NCBI GenBank assembly: GCA_963735055.1 | Contig: CAVTJN010000019.1 | Span: forward strand, 1-64,000 | Direction: 5' to 3' | DNA length: 64,000 nucleotides | Source of the DNA: JBBITI01 sp963735055 | GTDB lineage: Bacteria > Chloroflexota > Dehalococcoidia > Dehalococcoidales > UBA2162 | Shown here: positions 45,507 to 55,579 of the stretch, one piece after another | Layout of the letters: each line of letters starts with the position of its first letter | Position numbering within the stretch: position 1 is the first letter of the stretch | The notes under the pieces: generated by a model | What the model was told of the DNA's origin: nothing | The model's database searches: none | The model's input: the letters and a program-made list of their open reading frames with translations, nothing else | Translations under genes and position numbers: made by a program

Positions 45507-46961
45507 CTACGAATTCAGCATTCTGGCGGCAGTCTCGGCCAGCTTCATGATGGAAGCGGGCAGTATGCCGACCACCAGAACGCCGAGGCAGGTGAGGCCT
45601 AACGCCAGCCGCAGCGCCCACGAGGACGGAACCTTTTCCGGGGCGGCGGGTTCGTTGAACCACATCACCTTGACTACTCGCAGGTAGTAGTAGGCGGAAA
45701 TAACACTGTTGACGACGGCGACAATGACGAGCCACAGAAGTCCGTTCTGCACGGCGCCGCTGAAGATGTAGAACTTACCCATGAAACCAACTGCCGGAGG
45801 CATGCCGATAAGTGAGATCAGGCACAGCGTCAGCGCCGAGGCGATCACCGGGGACCGCCGGCCCATTCCCGAGAAGTCCTGGATAAGGTCGCTATTGACC
45901 TTGCCGGAAATGGCAATGATAGCGATGAAGGCGCCGAGGTTGGTCATGGCATAACCGGCCAGGAAGAAGAGCACGCCGCTGCGGCCGAGAACCTCCGCTG
46001 AAGCAGCGCCGGCGGCCGCCAGTCCGACCATGATGTAGCCGGCCTGGGCGATGCTGGAGTACCCAAGCATCCGTTTGATATTGGTCTGCGGTATCGCCGC
46101 CAGATTACCGAGCGTCATACTGACCGCTGACAGCGCCGCGAACAGCGTCGCCCATTGCAGGCTCAGGGAGTCGGGGAGACGGAAGGCGGTGTAGAAGACG
46201 CGTAATATTACGGCGAAGCCGGCGGCTTTGCTGGCCACCGACAGGTAGGCGGTGATCGGGGTGGGCGCACCCTCATAGACATCCGGGACCCACATGTGGA
46301 AAGGGGCGGCCGCAATTTTGAAGCCAAATCCGGCGGCGATGAGCACAACGCCGAGAAGTAAGGCCGGATTGGCGGCCAACCGGTCGAGCGACAGACCCTG
46401 AATGGCTGCGGCGATCTGCGCCAGGTTGGTGTGCCCGGTCAGGCCAAACACCAGGGCCATCCCGTACAGCAGAACGGCCGAAGCAACGGCGCCCAGCAGC
46501 AGGTATTTCAGCGAGGCCTCAGCGGACTTCGGCTCTTTGAGAAAGCCGGTCAGGGCGTAAAGGGAGATGCTGGCCAGTTCGAGGCCGATGTAGATGGTGA
46601 TCAGATCGTTCCCGGCGGCCATCACCATCAAGCCGATGGCCGAGGTCAGGATCAACGCAAAATACTCGCCCTGGAAGCGGGACAATTTGGCGGCGTAGTC
46701 GGTTGTTGCCAGGATCACCAGCCCGGCAATGCCGGCGATAAGTACCTTGAAGAAGAGGGCGTAGTTGTCGACGGCGAGGTGGTCGCCGAGAATGCTGCGG
46801 GCGGTCCCCCACATCGACACGGTGAATCCGATGGCGACCAGCGTGCCCAGAAACCCGACGACGGCCAGTACGCTCTTGCGCTCAACAAACAGGTCGAGCA
46901 ATATGATGGCGACGGCAACGGCTGCCAGGGTCATCTCGGGTATCAATAGCTCAAGGTTCAA
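45507..46961 (-). CDS. nuoN: NADH-quinone oxidoreductase subunit N
   Basis: TTG 46961 after AAGGGGAG; 484 residues. An antiporter-like, 14-helix proton-pumping subunit: YIGLELASISLYALTGF, KAPFHMWVPD-like AAPFHMWVPDVYEG and LGYSSIAQAGYIMVGL contain the conserved Lys, Glu and His. Unlike its neighbours, the frame is unbroken. It ends the operon. Confidence 0.95.
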   Translation of the reverse strand: MNLELLIPEMTLAAVAVAIILLDLFVERKSVLAVVGFLGTLVAIGFTVSMWGTARSILGDHLAVDNYALFFKVLIAGIAGLVILATTDYAAKLSRFQGEYFALILTSAIGLMVMAAGNDLITIYIGLELASISLYALTGFLKEPKSAEASLKYLLLGAVASAVLLYGMALVFGLTGHTNLAQIAAAIQGLSLDRLAANPALLLGVVLIAAGFGFKIAAAPFHMWVPDVYEGAPTPITAYLSVASKAAGFAVILRVFYTAFRLPDSLSLQWATLFAALSAVSMTLGNLAAIPQTNIKRMLGYSSIAQAGYIMVGLAAAGAASAEVLGRSGVLFFLAGYAMTNLGAFIAIIAISGKVNSDLIQDFSGMGRRSPVIASALTLCLISLIGMPPAVGFMGKFYIFSGAVQNGLLWLVIVAVVNSVISAYYYLRVVKVMWFNEPAAPEKVPSSWALRLALGLTCLGVLVVGILPASIMKLAETAARMLNS

Positions 46962-46974
46962 AGCTCGACTCCCC

Positions 46975-48467
46975 TTATCCGCCGATCAGTTTGACTATCG
47001 GCGAAATGCCGCGCTGAATGGTTCCGGTCAACAGGGCCGGGTAGATACCGATCGCCAGAATGAGCACCACAAAGACGAGCGATGTACACCTTGTCCACCC
47101 CATCAGCGTCCGCCACGCCGTTGAACTTGTCCTGAACCGGCCCATAGAAGGCGCGCTGGATCATCCACAGTATGTAGCCGGCGGCCAGGACCACGGCGGC
47201 AACCGCCAGCAGGGTATACAGCGGCATGCCGGCAACAATGGTGCTGGAGAAGCTGCCGGTGAACACCAGAAACTCGGCGGCGAAGCCACTCGTTGCCGGC
47301 AGTCCCAGCGAACCAAGCCCGGCGATGGAGAAGACAACGGTGATGAAGGGTATCTGCCGGGCCAGGCCGCCGAGCTTGCGCCAGGTTGCGTTCGTGGACA
47401 TTGTGGATGGTCAGGCCGGCCATGGCGAAGGCGAGGCCGGTCAGCAAGCCGTGGCTGACCATCTGGAGGGCGGCGCCGGTCAGGCTTATCTGGTTCAGGG
47501 CGAAGACGCCGAGCAGGACGTAGCCCATGTGGCTGACGCTGCTGTAGGCGATGAGCCGTTTGAGATCGGTCTGCCGCAGCGTGATGGCGGCGCCGTACAG
47601 GATGCTGACCACGGCCACGATGACGAGCAGCAGGGCGTATTGGCGGGCAACATCCGGGAAGATGCTCACCAGTGCGGATGATGCCGTAGCCGCCCATCTT
47701 GATCAGGACGCCCGCCAGCATCACGCTGCCGGCCGTCGGGGCATCGGTGTGGGCATCGGGCAGCCAGGTGTGGAACGGGAACCACCGGCAATTTGACGGC
47801 GAAAGCCGACCAGCAGCAGGAAGAACATCGGCGCCGCCGGCATGACCGACTGGACGATGGCCAGCCCGCGGCTGGAAAGCTCAACCATGTCGGTGGCTGC
47901 CGGTGGTGAAGTAGAGGCTGAGTATGCCGGCCAGCATCAGGGCGCTGCCGAACAGGGTGTAGAGGACGTACTTCATGGCGGAGTAGTCTTTCCGCCCCGA
48001 ACCCCAGACCGAGATCAGGAAGTACATCGGGATGACTTCGATTTCCCAGAAGATGAAGAAGAGCAGCAGGTCGAGGGAGGCGAAGACGCCCAGGATACTC
48101 GTTTCCAGTAGCAGCAGCCAGACGAAGTACTCGCGCACTCTGACGTGCTCTTTCCAGGAGATCAGGACGACCATGAAACCGAGGAAGGCGGTCAGGACGA
48201 CGAGGGGCAGACTGAGGCCGTCAACGCCCAGGTGGTAGGTGACGTTGAGCGGGCCGAATCCAGCCCACCTGTTCTTCGAACTGGATTACGGCGGCCCCCG
48301 CCGCACGGTCGAAAGTGGCAAAAAGGACTACCGATAGCACAAAGGGGATAAAGGTGAATGCCGCCGCCAGCCACTTGACCAGCCGGTCGCGGCTGCCAAA
48401 GCAGCAGCACCAGGACCGCTCCCAGGACCGGGAGGAAGATGATTGTCGAAAGGTAGGGGAAATTCAA
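46975..48467 (-). CDS. nuoM: NADH-quinone oxidoreductase subunit M (frame-disrupted)
   Basis: Corrected length is about 497 residues. The start at 48467 reads MNFPYLSTIIFLPVLGAVLV; the body has FFIFWEIEVIPMYFLISVWG with the conserved Glu, FAVKLPVVP with Lys, and LKRLIAYSSVSHMGYVLLG; the end reads RGISPIVKLIGG to TAA 46975. Frame breaks are near 48400, 48262, 47900, 47785, 47672, 47400 and 47085. Every segment is conserved, so errors of one base are likelier than loss of the gene. It pumps protons. Confidence 0.88.
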
Positions 48468-48528
48468 CGATTATCTCTCCGTTTGTTCCTACGAGCCTAT
48501 TTCAGTCTGGTCCGTAATGCCAACGTTT

Positions 48529-50491
48529 CTAACCCAGAAACAGGATAACAAGGACGATGGCGATAACGCCGATACCGATGACCATGCCGTAGAGCTGGAG
48601 CTGGCCGGTCTGAGTCCGGCGGACAGCGCTGACCGGCCGCCGCGGCGGCCGGGCCACGCCGTTCACCGCCCCGTCCACGCCCTAAGTGTCGATCTTCTGC
48701 AATCCGGCGAAAAGTCCGCCAATCAGCAGTCGCTTGACGATCACATCCTCGATAAAGCTCATCGATGAAGTACTTGCGGTAGAAGAGGTTGTACAGCGGC
48801 TTGAAGGTGCGGCCGATAGCTCTCGGCCGAGAACCACTTGGCGCTGTAGATGGCGTAGGCCAGGAAGATGCCCAGCAGGGCCACCATCAAGGCGATGGCG
48901 GGCAGGGCGGAGTGAGTGAATATGCCAAACAGGCCCTGGAAGAAGCCGTGCGTCTCGCCTTCACCCATGAAGGCGTTGAAACCGCCGGTGACATTCCAGA
49001 AGCCGGAGAAGATGGCCAGCACGGCCAGCACCAGCATCGGGACCACCATCACCGGAGGGGACTCGTGGGCGTGGGAGTGCGCATGGCCGTGTTCATCGGG
49101 AGCTGCCCCCTTGGTACTCGCCGCCGAAGGTCAGGAAGATAACCCGGAATATGTAGAAGGCGGTCATGAATACGGTGATCATCGCCAGGGCGAAGAGGAC
49201 CGGCTGGTGCATGGAGGGCGGTGACCAGAATCTCGTCCTTGCTCCAGAACCCGGACAGCGGCCAGATGCCGGCCAGGCTCAGCCCGCCGATGAGGAAGGT
49301 GCCAAAGGTCCAGGGCATGGCCTTGCGCAGGCCGCCCATCAGCCGCATGTCGAAGGTGCCGGTGGCATGATTGACGCTGCCCGAGCCCAGGAAGAGCAGG
49401 GCTTTGAAGAAGGCGTGGTTGAACAGGTGGAAGATGCCGATGGCGGTGGCCGCCTTGGCGATTTCGAGCGAAGGTACCCCTCCTGTCTCAGCACCAGGCC
49501 GGCCGCGCCCAGGCCCAGCATCATGTAGCCGAGCTGGCTGATGGTGGAATAGGCCACCACCCGCTTGATGTCGGTCATGACCAGGCCCATGGAGGCGGCG
49601 AAGATGGCGGTGAAGGCGCCGATGACGGCGACCACGGTGAGCGCCTGCTCCGAGTGCACGAACAGGGGGAAGGTGCGGGCCACCAGGAAGACGCCGGCGG
49701 CGACCATGGTGGCGGCATGGATCAGGGCGCTGACCGGGGTGGGGCCTTCCATGGCGTCGGGCAGCCAGACGTGCAGCGGGAACTGGGCCGACTTGCCGGC
49801 GGCGCCGGAGAAGATGCCGATGGCCGCCCAGGTCAGAACGGTGCCGGCAAGGGTCCCGGCAATCGCCATCTCGTGGAGTTCGGCGATGTCGAATGTCCCG
49901 GTGTTGAGAGTAGAGGAGCAGGATGGCGGCCAGGAAGCCGAAGTCGCCGAGACGGGTGACGATGAAGGCCTTCTTGGCGGCGTTGGCCGCCGACGGACGG
50001 TGGAACCAGAAGCCGATCAGCAGGTAGGAGCACAGGCCCACCAGTTCCCAGAAGACGAACATGAGCAGCAGGTTATCGGCCAGTACCAGGCCCAGCATGG
50101 AGGCGGTGAACAGCGACATCCAGGCGTAGTAGCGATGATAGCCGGGATCGCCGTGCATGTAGCCCTGGGAGTAGATCTGGACCATCAGGCTGACCGTGGT
50201 GACCACCACCAGCATTACCGCGGTGAGCGAGTCCATGAGCACGCCCACGCTGAAATGCATGGCGCCGACAGTGAGCCAGCTTATCTCGGGAATGTGGAGA
50301 ACGTGCTCCGGCTCGCCCATGACAGTGAACAGAGTCCACAGCGAGAGGGCCAGGGCGCCGCCGATAGCGGTAATGGCGATGTAGCCCGCTATCTTCGACC
50401 CGGTTTTGACAAAGGGCCGGACGAGCAGGGCGATGACGGCAAAGGACGCCACCGGCAGCAGCAGGATCAGCCAGACCAGTCCAGTCGGCAT
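48529..50491 (-). CDS. nuoL: NADH-quinone oxidoreductase subunit L (frame-disrupted)
   Basis: Corrected length is about 652 residues. LFVFWELVGLCSYLLIGFW, AQFPLHVWLPDAMEGPTPVS, VAYSTISQLGYMMLGLGA, the HGHAHSHAHE loop and a long C-terminal arm to TAG 48529 are all NuoL. Breaks near 49908, 49213, 49105, 48817 and 48763 each fit one added base (49105 in a G run), and 49475 fits one lost G in a G run. An in-frame TAG at 48684-48682 also interrupts the C-terminal segment. Confidence 0.88.
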
Positions 50492-50685
50492 TACAGCTTC
50501 CTCAATATCTCCTCGATAAGATGCTTCTTGTCATCGGGGACGAGCACGCGGTAAGCGGCGAACTCCTGGCCGATGGGCAAGCCGGTCTCGGGCATCAGGC
50601 GGGACGGAATTCCTTCGCCCTCAAAAAGGTCCTTCCACATCTCGGCGAGCATCAGATTCGGCGCTTTCTTGACTTCAACCCACAT
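50491..50685 (-). CDS. DUF2007-like small protein inside the nuo operon
   Basis: 64 residues, MWVEVKKAPNLMLAEMWKDL, GIPSRLMPETGLPIGQEFAA, then YRVLVPDDKKHLIEEILRKL. This is the short alpha/beta domain (DUF2007, putative signal-transducing protein) often seen as a standalone regulator-like protein. It sits between nuoK and nuoL and overlaps the nuoL start by one base. A link to complex I assembly or regulation is only suggested by position. Confidence 0.65.
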   Translation of the reverse strand: MWVEVKKAPNLMLAEMWKDLFEGEGIPSRLMPETGLPIGQEFAAYRVLVPDDKKHLIEEILRKL

Positions 50686-50780
50686 CTAACTCAAACCCCG
50701 AAGCCAGAAATCAAACTTCCGGATACCACGGCGCACCCGGTCGTGAATGATCTGCCTGCCGTTCGTTGACCGGCACACAG

Positions 50781-50946
50781 CTACCGCTTTAGTTACCACT
50801 TCGGCACCGTTTCAGTCACCACTTTGGCACCGCTTCAGCTACCGCTTTAGTCACCGCTTTAGTCCACTTCGGCACCGCTCTAGTCACCGTCAGCTCTGGC
50901 ACCGCTTCAGCTACCACTTCAGTTACCACTTCAGTTACCACTTCAG
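50781..50946 (-). repeat. 12-bp tandem repeat array growing from the nuoK stop
   Basis: On the minus strand, the nuoK end CTGAAGTGGTAA (50946-50935) is repeated exactly at 50934-50923, with one change (TAG) at 50922-50911, and then in about ten degenerate units (CTRAAGCGGTRA/GCC types, some 10 or 11 bases) down to 50781. In the nuoK frame the first units read LKW-stop three times. It occupies almost the entire gap between nuoK and the DUF2007 gene. Confidence 0.85.
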
Positions 50947-51246
50947 CAAGTCCATCTTGGCGCTGTCTACCGTCTGCCGGTTCCGGAAGACGGAAATCAG
51001 GATAGCCAGTCCGACCGAAGCCTCGGCCGCCGCTACCACCATTATGAAGATGGCGAAAACCTGTCCCGTCAGCAACGTTGGAGTAACGAAGCGGGACAAG
51101 GCTACCATGGCGATATTTACAGCGTTCAGCATTATTTCAATCGACATCAGGATGACGATCGCATTTCTCCGGGTCAGTGCTCCATAGAGTCCAATGGCGA
51201 AGAGGGTCGACGACAACACGAGATAGTGCTCCAGTCCGACAGTCAT
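50935..51246 (-). CDS. nuoK: NADH-quinone oxidoreductase subunit K
   Basis: ATG 51246, 103 residues: MTVGLEHYLVLSSTLFAIGL, MSIEIMLNAVNIAMVAL with the conserved Glu of helix 2, and a third helix AIFIMVVAAAEASVGLAILI with the second Glu. It forms part of the proton channel with NuoJ. The last residues LLKW are part of the 12-bp repeat. Confidence 0.95.
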   Translation of the reverse strand: MTVGLEHYLVLSSTLFAIGLYGALTRRNAIVILMSIEIMLNAVNIAMVALSRFVTPTLLTGQVFAIFIMVVAAAEASVGLAILISVFRNRQTVDSAKMDLLKW

Positions 51247-51247
51247 C

Positions 51248-51736
51248 CTATTTCTCCCTCGCCATGACGATCGCCCCGACCACCGCGGCCAGCAGCAGCA
51301 CTCCGGCGATCTCCACGGGCAGGGCATAGCCATTCTCGCCCAGCATGAGCTGTCCCAGGGTAGTGGTGGTCGGTTCAACGGGTGGCGATGCGGAAACCGG
51401 GAAGGCGGTGTTGATCACGGCGAACACCAGGAGACCGAGGAGGGCGGCGGCCATCAGGAAGGCGGGAAGCCGCAGCCGGTTGGCGGGACTGCCCTGGGGG
51501 ACGTTGTGGGTCAACATGATCGCCAGCAGGATAAGCACCGATATGCCCCCGACGTAGATAAGGACTTGGACCGCGGCCAGAAAGTCAGCGCTCAGGGTAA
51601 CGTACAGGGCGGCCACGGCCGCGAAGCAGAGGATGAGGGCGAGGGCGGCCCGGAATACGTTTCTGACGATGACGACGGTCAGCGCAGCGGCGACAATGAC
51701 CACCGCCAGCAGCCAGAAAGCAATATCGAGTCCCAT
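51248..51736 (-). CDS. nuoJ: NADH-quinone oxidoreductase subunit J
   Basis: 162 residues, five transmembrane helices: FWLLAVVIVAAALTVVIVR, ALALILCFAAVAALYVTLSA, FLAAVQVLIYVGGISVLILL with the conserved Tyr, LMAAALLGLLVFAVINTAF, and VEIAGVLLLAAVVGAIVMA. It ends 1 base before nuoK and starts next to the stop of nuoI. Its frame is unbroken. Confidence 0.93.
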   Translation of the reverse strand: MGLDIAFWLLAVVIVAAALTVVIVRNVFRAALALILCFAAVAALYVTLSADFLAAVQVLIYVGGISVLILLAIMLTHNVPQGSPANRLRLPAFLMAAALLGLLVFAVINTAFPVSASPPVEPTTTTLGQLMLGENGYALPVEIAGVLLLAAVVGAIVMAREK

Positions 51737-52234
51737 CTATTCCTTCACCTTATCGCGGTAGACAAGCAATGTCTGGGGGGGCAGCTGGGCGGCCATTTCG
51801 GGATACATGTAGCCGCTGGCGGGCCGCTGTTCCGAAGCGAACAATGCCTCATCGGCCTGGACGAGTTCGGCGCGGCGGTACCGGGCGCGTTCGTAGGAAT
51901 AGCCCAGATATAGTGCGTGGTAGGGACAGGCCTCGACGCAAAGGCCGCACTGGATGCAGTATCCGGTATCGACCCGGTACTTCTCCACCTTGTAGCGGTT
52001 TTCTTTCGCGTTGACCGAGGTCACAATCTCGATGGCGCCCTGGGGGCAGGCCTTGGCACAGGTGGTGCAGCCGGTGCACTTGACGTCATCCCAGACCAGT
52101 TCATTGCCCCGGCTGCGGCGGGAGGTGATGAGCCGTTGCTCCGGGTATTGCGTGGTAATCGGATGACGGAACAGGTGCCGGATAGTTACCGTCAAGCCCT
52201 TGGCGATGCCTTTGCCGTAATTACTGAATGCCAA
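51737..52234 (-). CDS. nuoI: NADH-quinone oxidoreductase subunit I (2[4Fe-4S])
   Basis: 165 residues. Two complete cluster motifs, CTGCTTCAKACP and CIQCGLCVEACP, bind the N6a and N6b clusters that pass electrons to NuoB. The long tail after residue 115 (YERARYRRAELVQADEALF) is family-typical. It overlaps the end of nuoH by 14 bases. Frame unbroken. Confidence 0.95.
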   Translation of the reverse strand: MAFSNYGKGIAKGLTVTIRHLFRHPITTQYPEQRLITSRRSRGNELVWDDVKCTGCTTCAKACPQGAIEIVTSVNAKENRYKVEKYRVDTGYCIQCGLCVEACPYHALYLGYSYERARYRRAELVQADEALFASEQRPASGYMYPEMAAQLPPQTLLVYRDKVKE

Positions 52235-53334
52235 CTCTACCCCACCCCACTTTGTAAGATCTTGAGAACAGGAGCACCAGCAGGATGCCGACGACGAAAT
52301 TGACGGGGACCACCGGCCAGGGGAGGCCGTCCGGGAAGGTCAGTACTTCGACCGCGGTCATCAGGAAATTGATGACTGAAAGCGGGAACAGGAACTTCCA
52401 GGCGAGCGCCATCAATTGGTCGATCCGGACCCGGGGCAAGGTCGTCCGTGTCCAGACCATGACGAAGAATACGAAGATGACCTTGACAATGAACCACAGC
52501 CACGGCGGAAGCAAGGGCCCGCGCCAGCCTGACAGGAACAGGGTTGACAGCATGGCTGCCAGGGCGAGGGCTTCGCCGTATTCCACCAGGTAGAAGAGGG
52601 CAAACTTCATTCCGGAGTACTCGGTGTGAAAACCGGCCGTCAACTCGGAATCGGCTTCCAGCAGGTCGAAGGGGCTGCGGTTGATCTCAGCACAGCCGGC
52701 GATAAAGAAGATGAGGAAGCCCAGCGGCTGCAGCAGGATGAACGGAATGTCCTGGGACTGGACGATCTGGTTCAGCGACATGGAGCCGGCGATGAGCACC
52801 ACGCCGAGGATGGAGAGCACCAGCGGGATCTCGTAGCTGACCATCGAGGCCACGTCGCGCATCGCGCCCAGCAGCGAGTACTTGTTGTTGGAGCCCCACC
52901 CCGCCATGAGTATGCCTACCGAAGTGATCGGAGGCGATCGCGACCACGTACAGGATGCCGACGTTCAGGTCGGCCAGCAAGGCCCCATTGCCGAACGGGA
53001 CCACCGCGAAGACCATGGCCAGCGGGGCAAAAGCGACCACCGGGGCCGCCAGGTGGACGATGTGGTCGGCGCTGGCCGGTACGATGTCCTCTTTCAGCAG
53101 GACCTTGACCGCATCGGCAACCGGCTGAAGCAGGCCGAAGGGGCCGACGCGGTTGGGGCCGAGCCGCGCCTGCATGCGCCCCATGGCCCGGCGTTCGATA
53201 TAGATAAAGGCGATCACGCCGACCAGGACAAAGACCAGCAGGATGACACTGAAGATTATCAGGTGCCACCAGAAGTTGCCCGGCCAATCCGGGGGAAGGC
53301 CGGACGCGATCTTCGCGAGACTGCCGTCAACCAT
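52221..53334 (-). CDS. nuoH: NADH-quinone oxidoreductase subunit H (one frameshift)
   Basis: Corrected length is 370 residues. IERRAMGRMQARLGPNRVGP is the quinone-site signature near residue 45, followed by MAGWGSNNKYSLLGAMRDVA. The break near 52930 is fixed by removing one G, which restores VAIASITSVGILMAGWGSN. NuoH forms the quinone-binding membrane arm base. Confidence 0.92.
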
Positions 53335-53337
53335 CGC

Positions 53338-54445
53338 TTACCTGTCGACCTCACCCATGGTGATATCGATGCTGCCGAAGATGATTATCAGGTCCTGTAT
53401 CTTCCAGCCGACGGTCATTTCTTTGAGCGCCGTCAGGTTGATCAGTGACGGGGCGCGGACATGACAGCGGTAGGGGGCGATCGAATCGTCGGAGACCAGG
53501 TAGAATCCCAGTTCGCCCTTGGGCGCTTCGATATGGGCATAGGCCTCCCCGACCGGCGGCCGGTAGTTCTGTGAGACCGGCGTCTTCACCGGCCCCTCCG
53601 GAATCTGCTCCACCGCCTGTTTCAGTATGCGCACGCTCTGGCGCATCTCCTCCACCCGCACCCGGTAGCGGTCATAGCAGTCGCCGGCGGTGCCGGTGGG
53701 GATATCGAATTCAAAGCGGTCGTAGATGGAATAGGGGTCGGCCTTGCGGAGGTCCCAGTTCACGCCCCTGGCGCGCAGCACCGGGCCGCTGGCGCCGACG
53801 TTGATGGCCAGTTCTCGGGGGAGGATGCCGACGCCTTTGGACCGGGCGATGGCGATCTCATTTTCGGCCAGCAGGCGGTCGTACTCATCCAGACAGCGGG
53901 GGCATTACTTTGTGCACGAAATCGCGAACGGCCGGCAGGAATTCGTCCGGCAGGTCCTGACTGACCCCGCCGATGCGCATGTAGTTGTAGGGCAGGCGCT
54001 GCCCGCTCACCATCTCGAACAGGTCGAAGATCTTCTCCCTCTCGCGGAACATGTAGAGGAAGGGGGTGAAAAAGGCGCCGCAGTCGTTGAGGAAGGCGCC
54101 GACGGCGACCAGGTGGCTGGCAATACGCTGCAGCTCGGCCATGATGACGCGCATGTACTCCGCCCGCTCGGGCACCTTGATGCCGGCCAGCTTTTCGACG
54201 GCCAGGACGTAGGCCAGGTTATTGCTCATCGAGGCGATATAGTCCAGCCGGTCGGTGAGCGGGATAATGCCGGTGTAGGTGCGCTCTTCGGCCAGCTTTT
54301 CGATGCCGCGGTGCAGGTAGCCGAAGACCGGCTCGATGTCGGTCACGACTTCGCCGTCGAGGGTCGCTCTCATGCGGAAGACGCCGTGCGTGCTCGGATG
54401 GACCGGGCCGATATTGAGGACAAAAGGCTCGGTCTTGAGCGTCAA
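53338..54445 (-). CDS. nuoD: NADH-quinone oxidoreductase subunit D (one frameshift)
   Basis: TTG 54445 overlaps the nuoC stop (TTGA) and gives MTLKTEPFVLNIGPVHPSTH. Corrected length is 368 residues. HPSTHG (quinone-contacting His), YLHRGIEKLAEERTY, RIGGVSQDLP and SLINLTALKEMTVGWKIQD are conserved, ending with the FGSIDITMGEVDR tail. The break near 53897 lies in a CCCCC run; removing one C restores VMPRCLDEYDRLL. Confidence 0.93.
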
Positions 54446-54900
54446 GTTCTGGTCTCTCCGGTCCAAACGTAGTCCTTGCGCAGGGGATAGCCCTCGAATC
54501 CGTCCCACAGGACGATGCGCTTCAGGTTGGGATGCCCTTCAAATACGATGCCCAGGAGGTCGAAGATCTCCCGCTCCTGAAGGTCGGCGCCCCGCCACAC
54601 CGCGTAGACGGAGGGTACGGCGGGCTTGAGGCGGTCACAGCGTACCTTCAACACCAGGCTGTGATTGTGTCCGAGTGAGGTCAGCTGATAGATGACTTCG
54701 AAGTAGTCGTAGTAGTCGATGGCGGTGAGGAAATTGAGGTAATCGAAAGCCAGGCCGGGGTCATTCTTGAGATAACCGGCCACCCGGGCCAGAGACTCGG
54801 AAGTCAGCACAATGGCCCGGTCGGTAACTTCGACCACGGCCCCGGGGAATTGGGCGGCGATCTTCTTCGCCGTGTCCTGGGTAGAAAGCATGACTGTCAT
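54442..54900 (-). CDS. nuoC: NADH-quinone oxidoreductase subunit C
   Basis: 152 residues, ending with the nuoC signature ERIVDLLG-like EREIFDLLGIVFEGHPNLKR and WDGFEGYPLRKDY. It is a standalone subunit, not fused with NuoD, and starts 1 base before the nuoB stop. It packs beside NuoD in the quinone module. Frame unbroken. Confidence 0.93.
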   Translation of the reverse strand: MTVMLSTQDTAKKIAAQFPGAVVEVTDRAIVLTSESLARVAGYLKNDPGLAFDYLNFLTAIDYYDYFEVIYQLTSLGHNHSLVLKVRCDRLKPAVPSVYAVWRGADLQEREIFDLLGIVFEGHPNLKRIVLWDGFEGYPLRKDYVWTGETRT

Positions 54901-55579
54901 TCAGGACTGACCTTCCGGGTTCTTGTCGTCGGAACCGGCGCCAACGGTCTTGTTTCCGGGCATCAGGTCGGACAGGGTGGGCAAGGCAAACCGGACATGC
55001 TCCCGGGCAATCTTCTTTTGCAGCATCCTGATTCCGTAGATCAGCGCTTCGGGGCGGGGCGGACAGCCGGGAACGTACACATCGACGGGGACGATCCGGT
55101 TATAGCCGGGCACGACGTTGTAGGAGGAGCGGAAAATGCCGCCGCTGATGCCGCAGGCGCCCATGGCAATGACCCATTTCGGCTCGGCCATCTGGTTGTA
55201 GATCCGCTGCACCTGGGGGGCCATCTTCCAGGTCAGGGTGCCGGCGGTGATCATCAGGTCGGCCTGGCGGGGCGAGGCGCGCAGGATTTCCATGCCGAAC
55301 CGGGACAGGTCGAACCGTGAGGCCGCCACCGCCATAACCTCGAAGGCGCAGCAGGCAGGGAAGCAGATCACCGGCTAGAGCGACGACCGGCGCGCCCAGT
55401 TGATGACGGCGTCGACGGTCGTCATGCAGGATATTGCGGTGGATGTCTTCCTCAAGCCATTGGTCACGGTCGGGAATGATCTGCTGACTGTTCCTCTTGA
55501 GCAGTTCGATACCCTGACCCTCCCGCCGGTCTAATTCGAGCGGCGAGTAGGTGGGTTCTTTCTCGAAGTCTATTTCCAT
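54901..55579 (-). CDS. nuoB: NADH-quinone oxidoreductase subunit B (frameshift and in-frame TAG)
   Basis: ATG 55579 starts MEIDFEKEPTYSPLELDRRE. After about 50 residues the frame breaks near 55427; removing one C restores MTTVDAVINWARRSSL. Then TAG 55377-55375 stands where other NuoB proteins have Trp or another residue before PVICFPACCAFEVM. CC, GAC and PGCPP supply the four ligands of cluster N2, the last before quinone. Corrected length is 225 residues. It overlaps nuoA by 10 bases. Confidence 0.9.

Noticed and set aside
48682..48684. TAG read as pyrrolysine
   Set aside because: No pyrrolysine gene is visible, the gene has six other errors nearby, and complex I subunits are not known to use it.
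46975..50491. Programmed ribosomal frameshifting in nuoL and nuoM
   Set aside because: Too many sites, in varying directions, without slippery heptamers or downstream structures; sequencing errors explain it better.
49565..50554. A 329-codon plus-strand frame opposite nuoL
   Set aside because: Antisense of conserved NuoL transmembrane segments; low-complexity product.
50781..50946. CRISPR array
   Set aside because: Units are 12 bp and contiguous with no spacers; it is a tandem repeat derived from the nuoK end.
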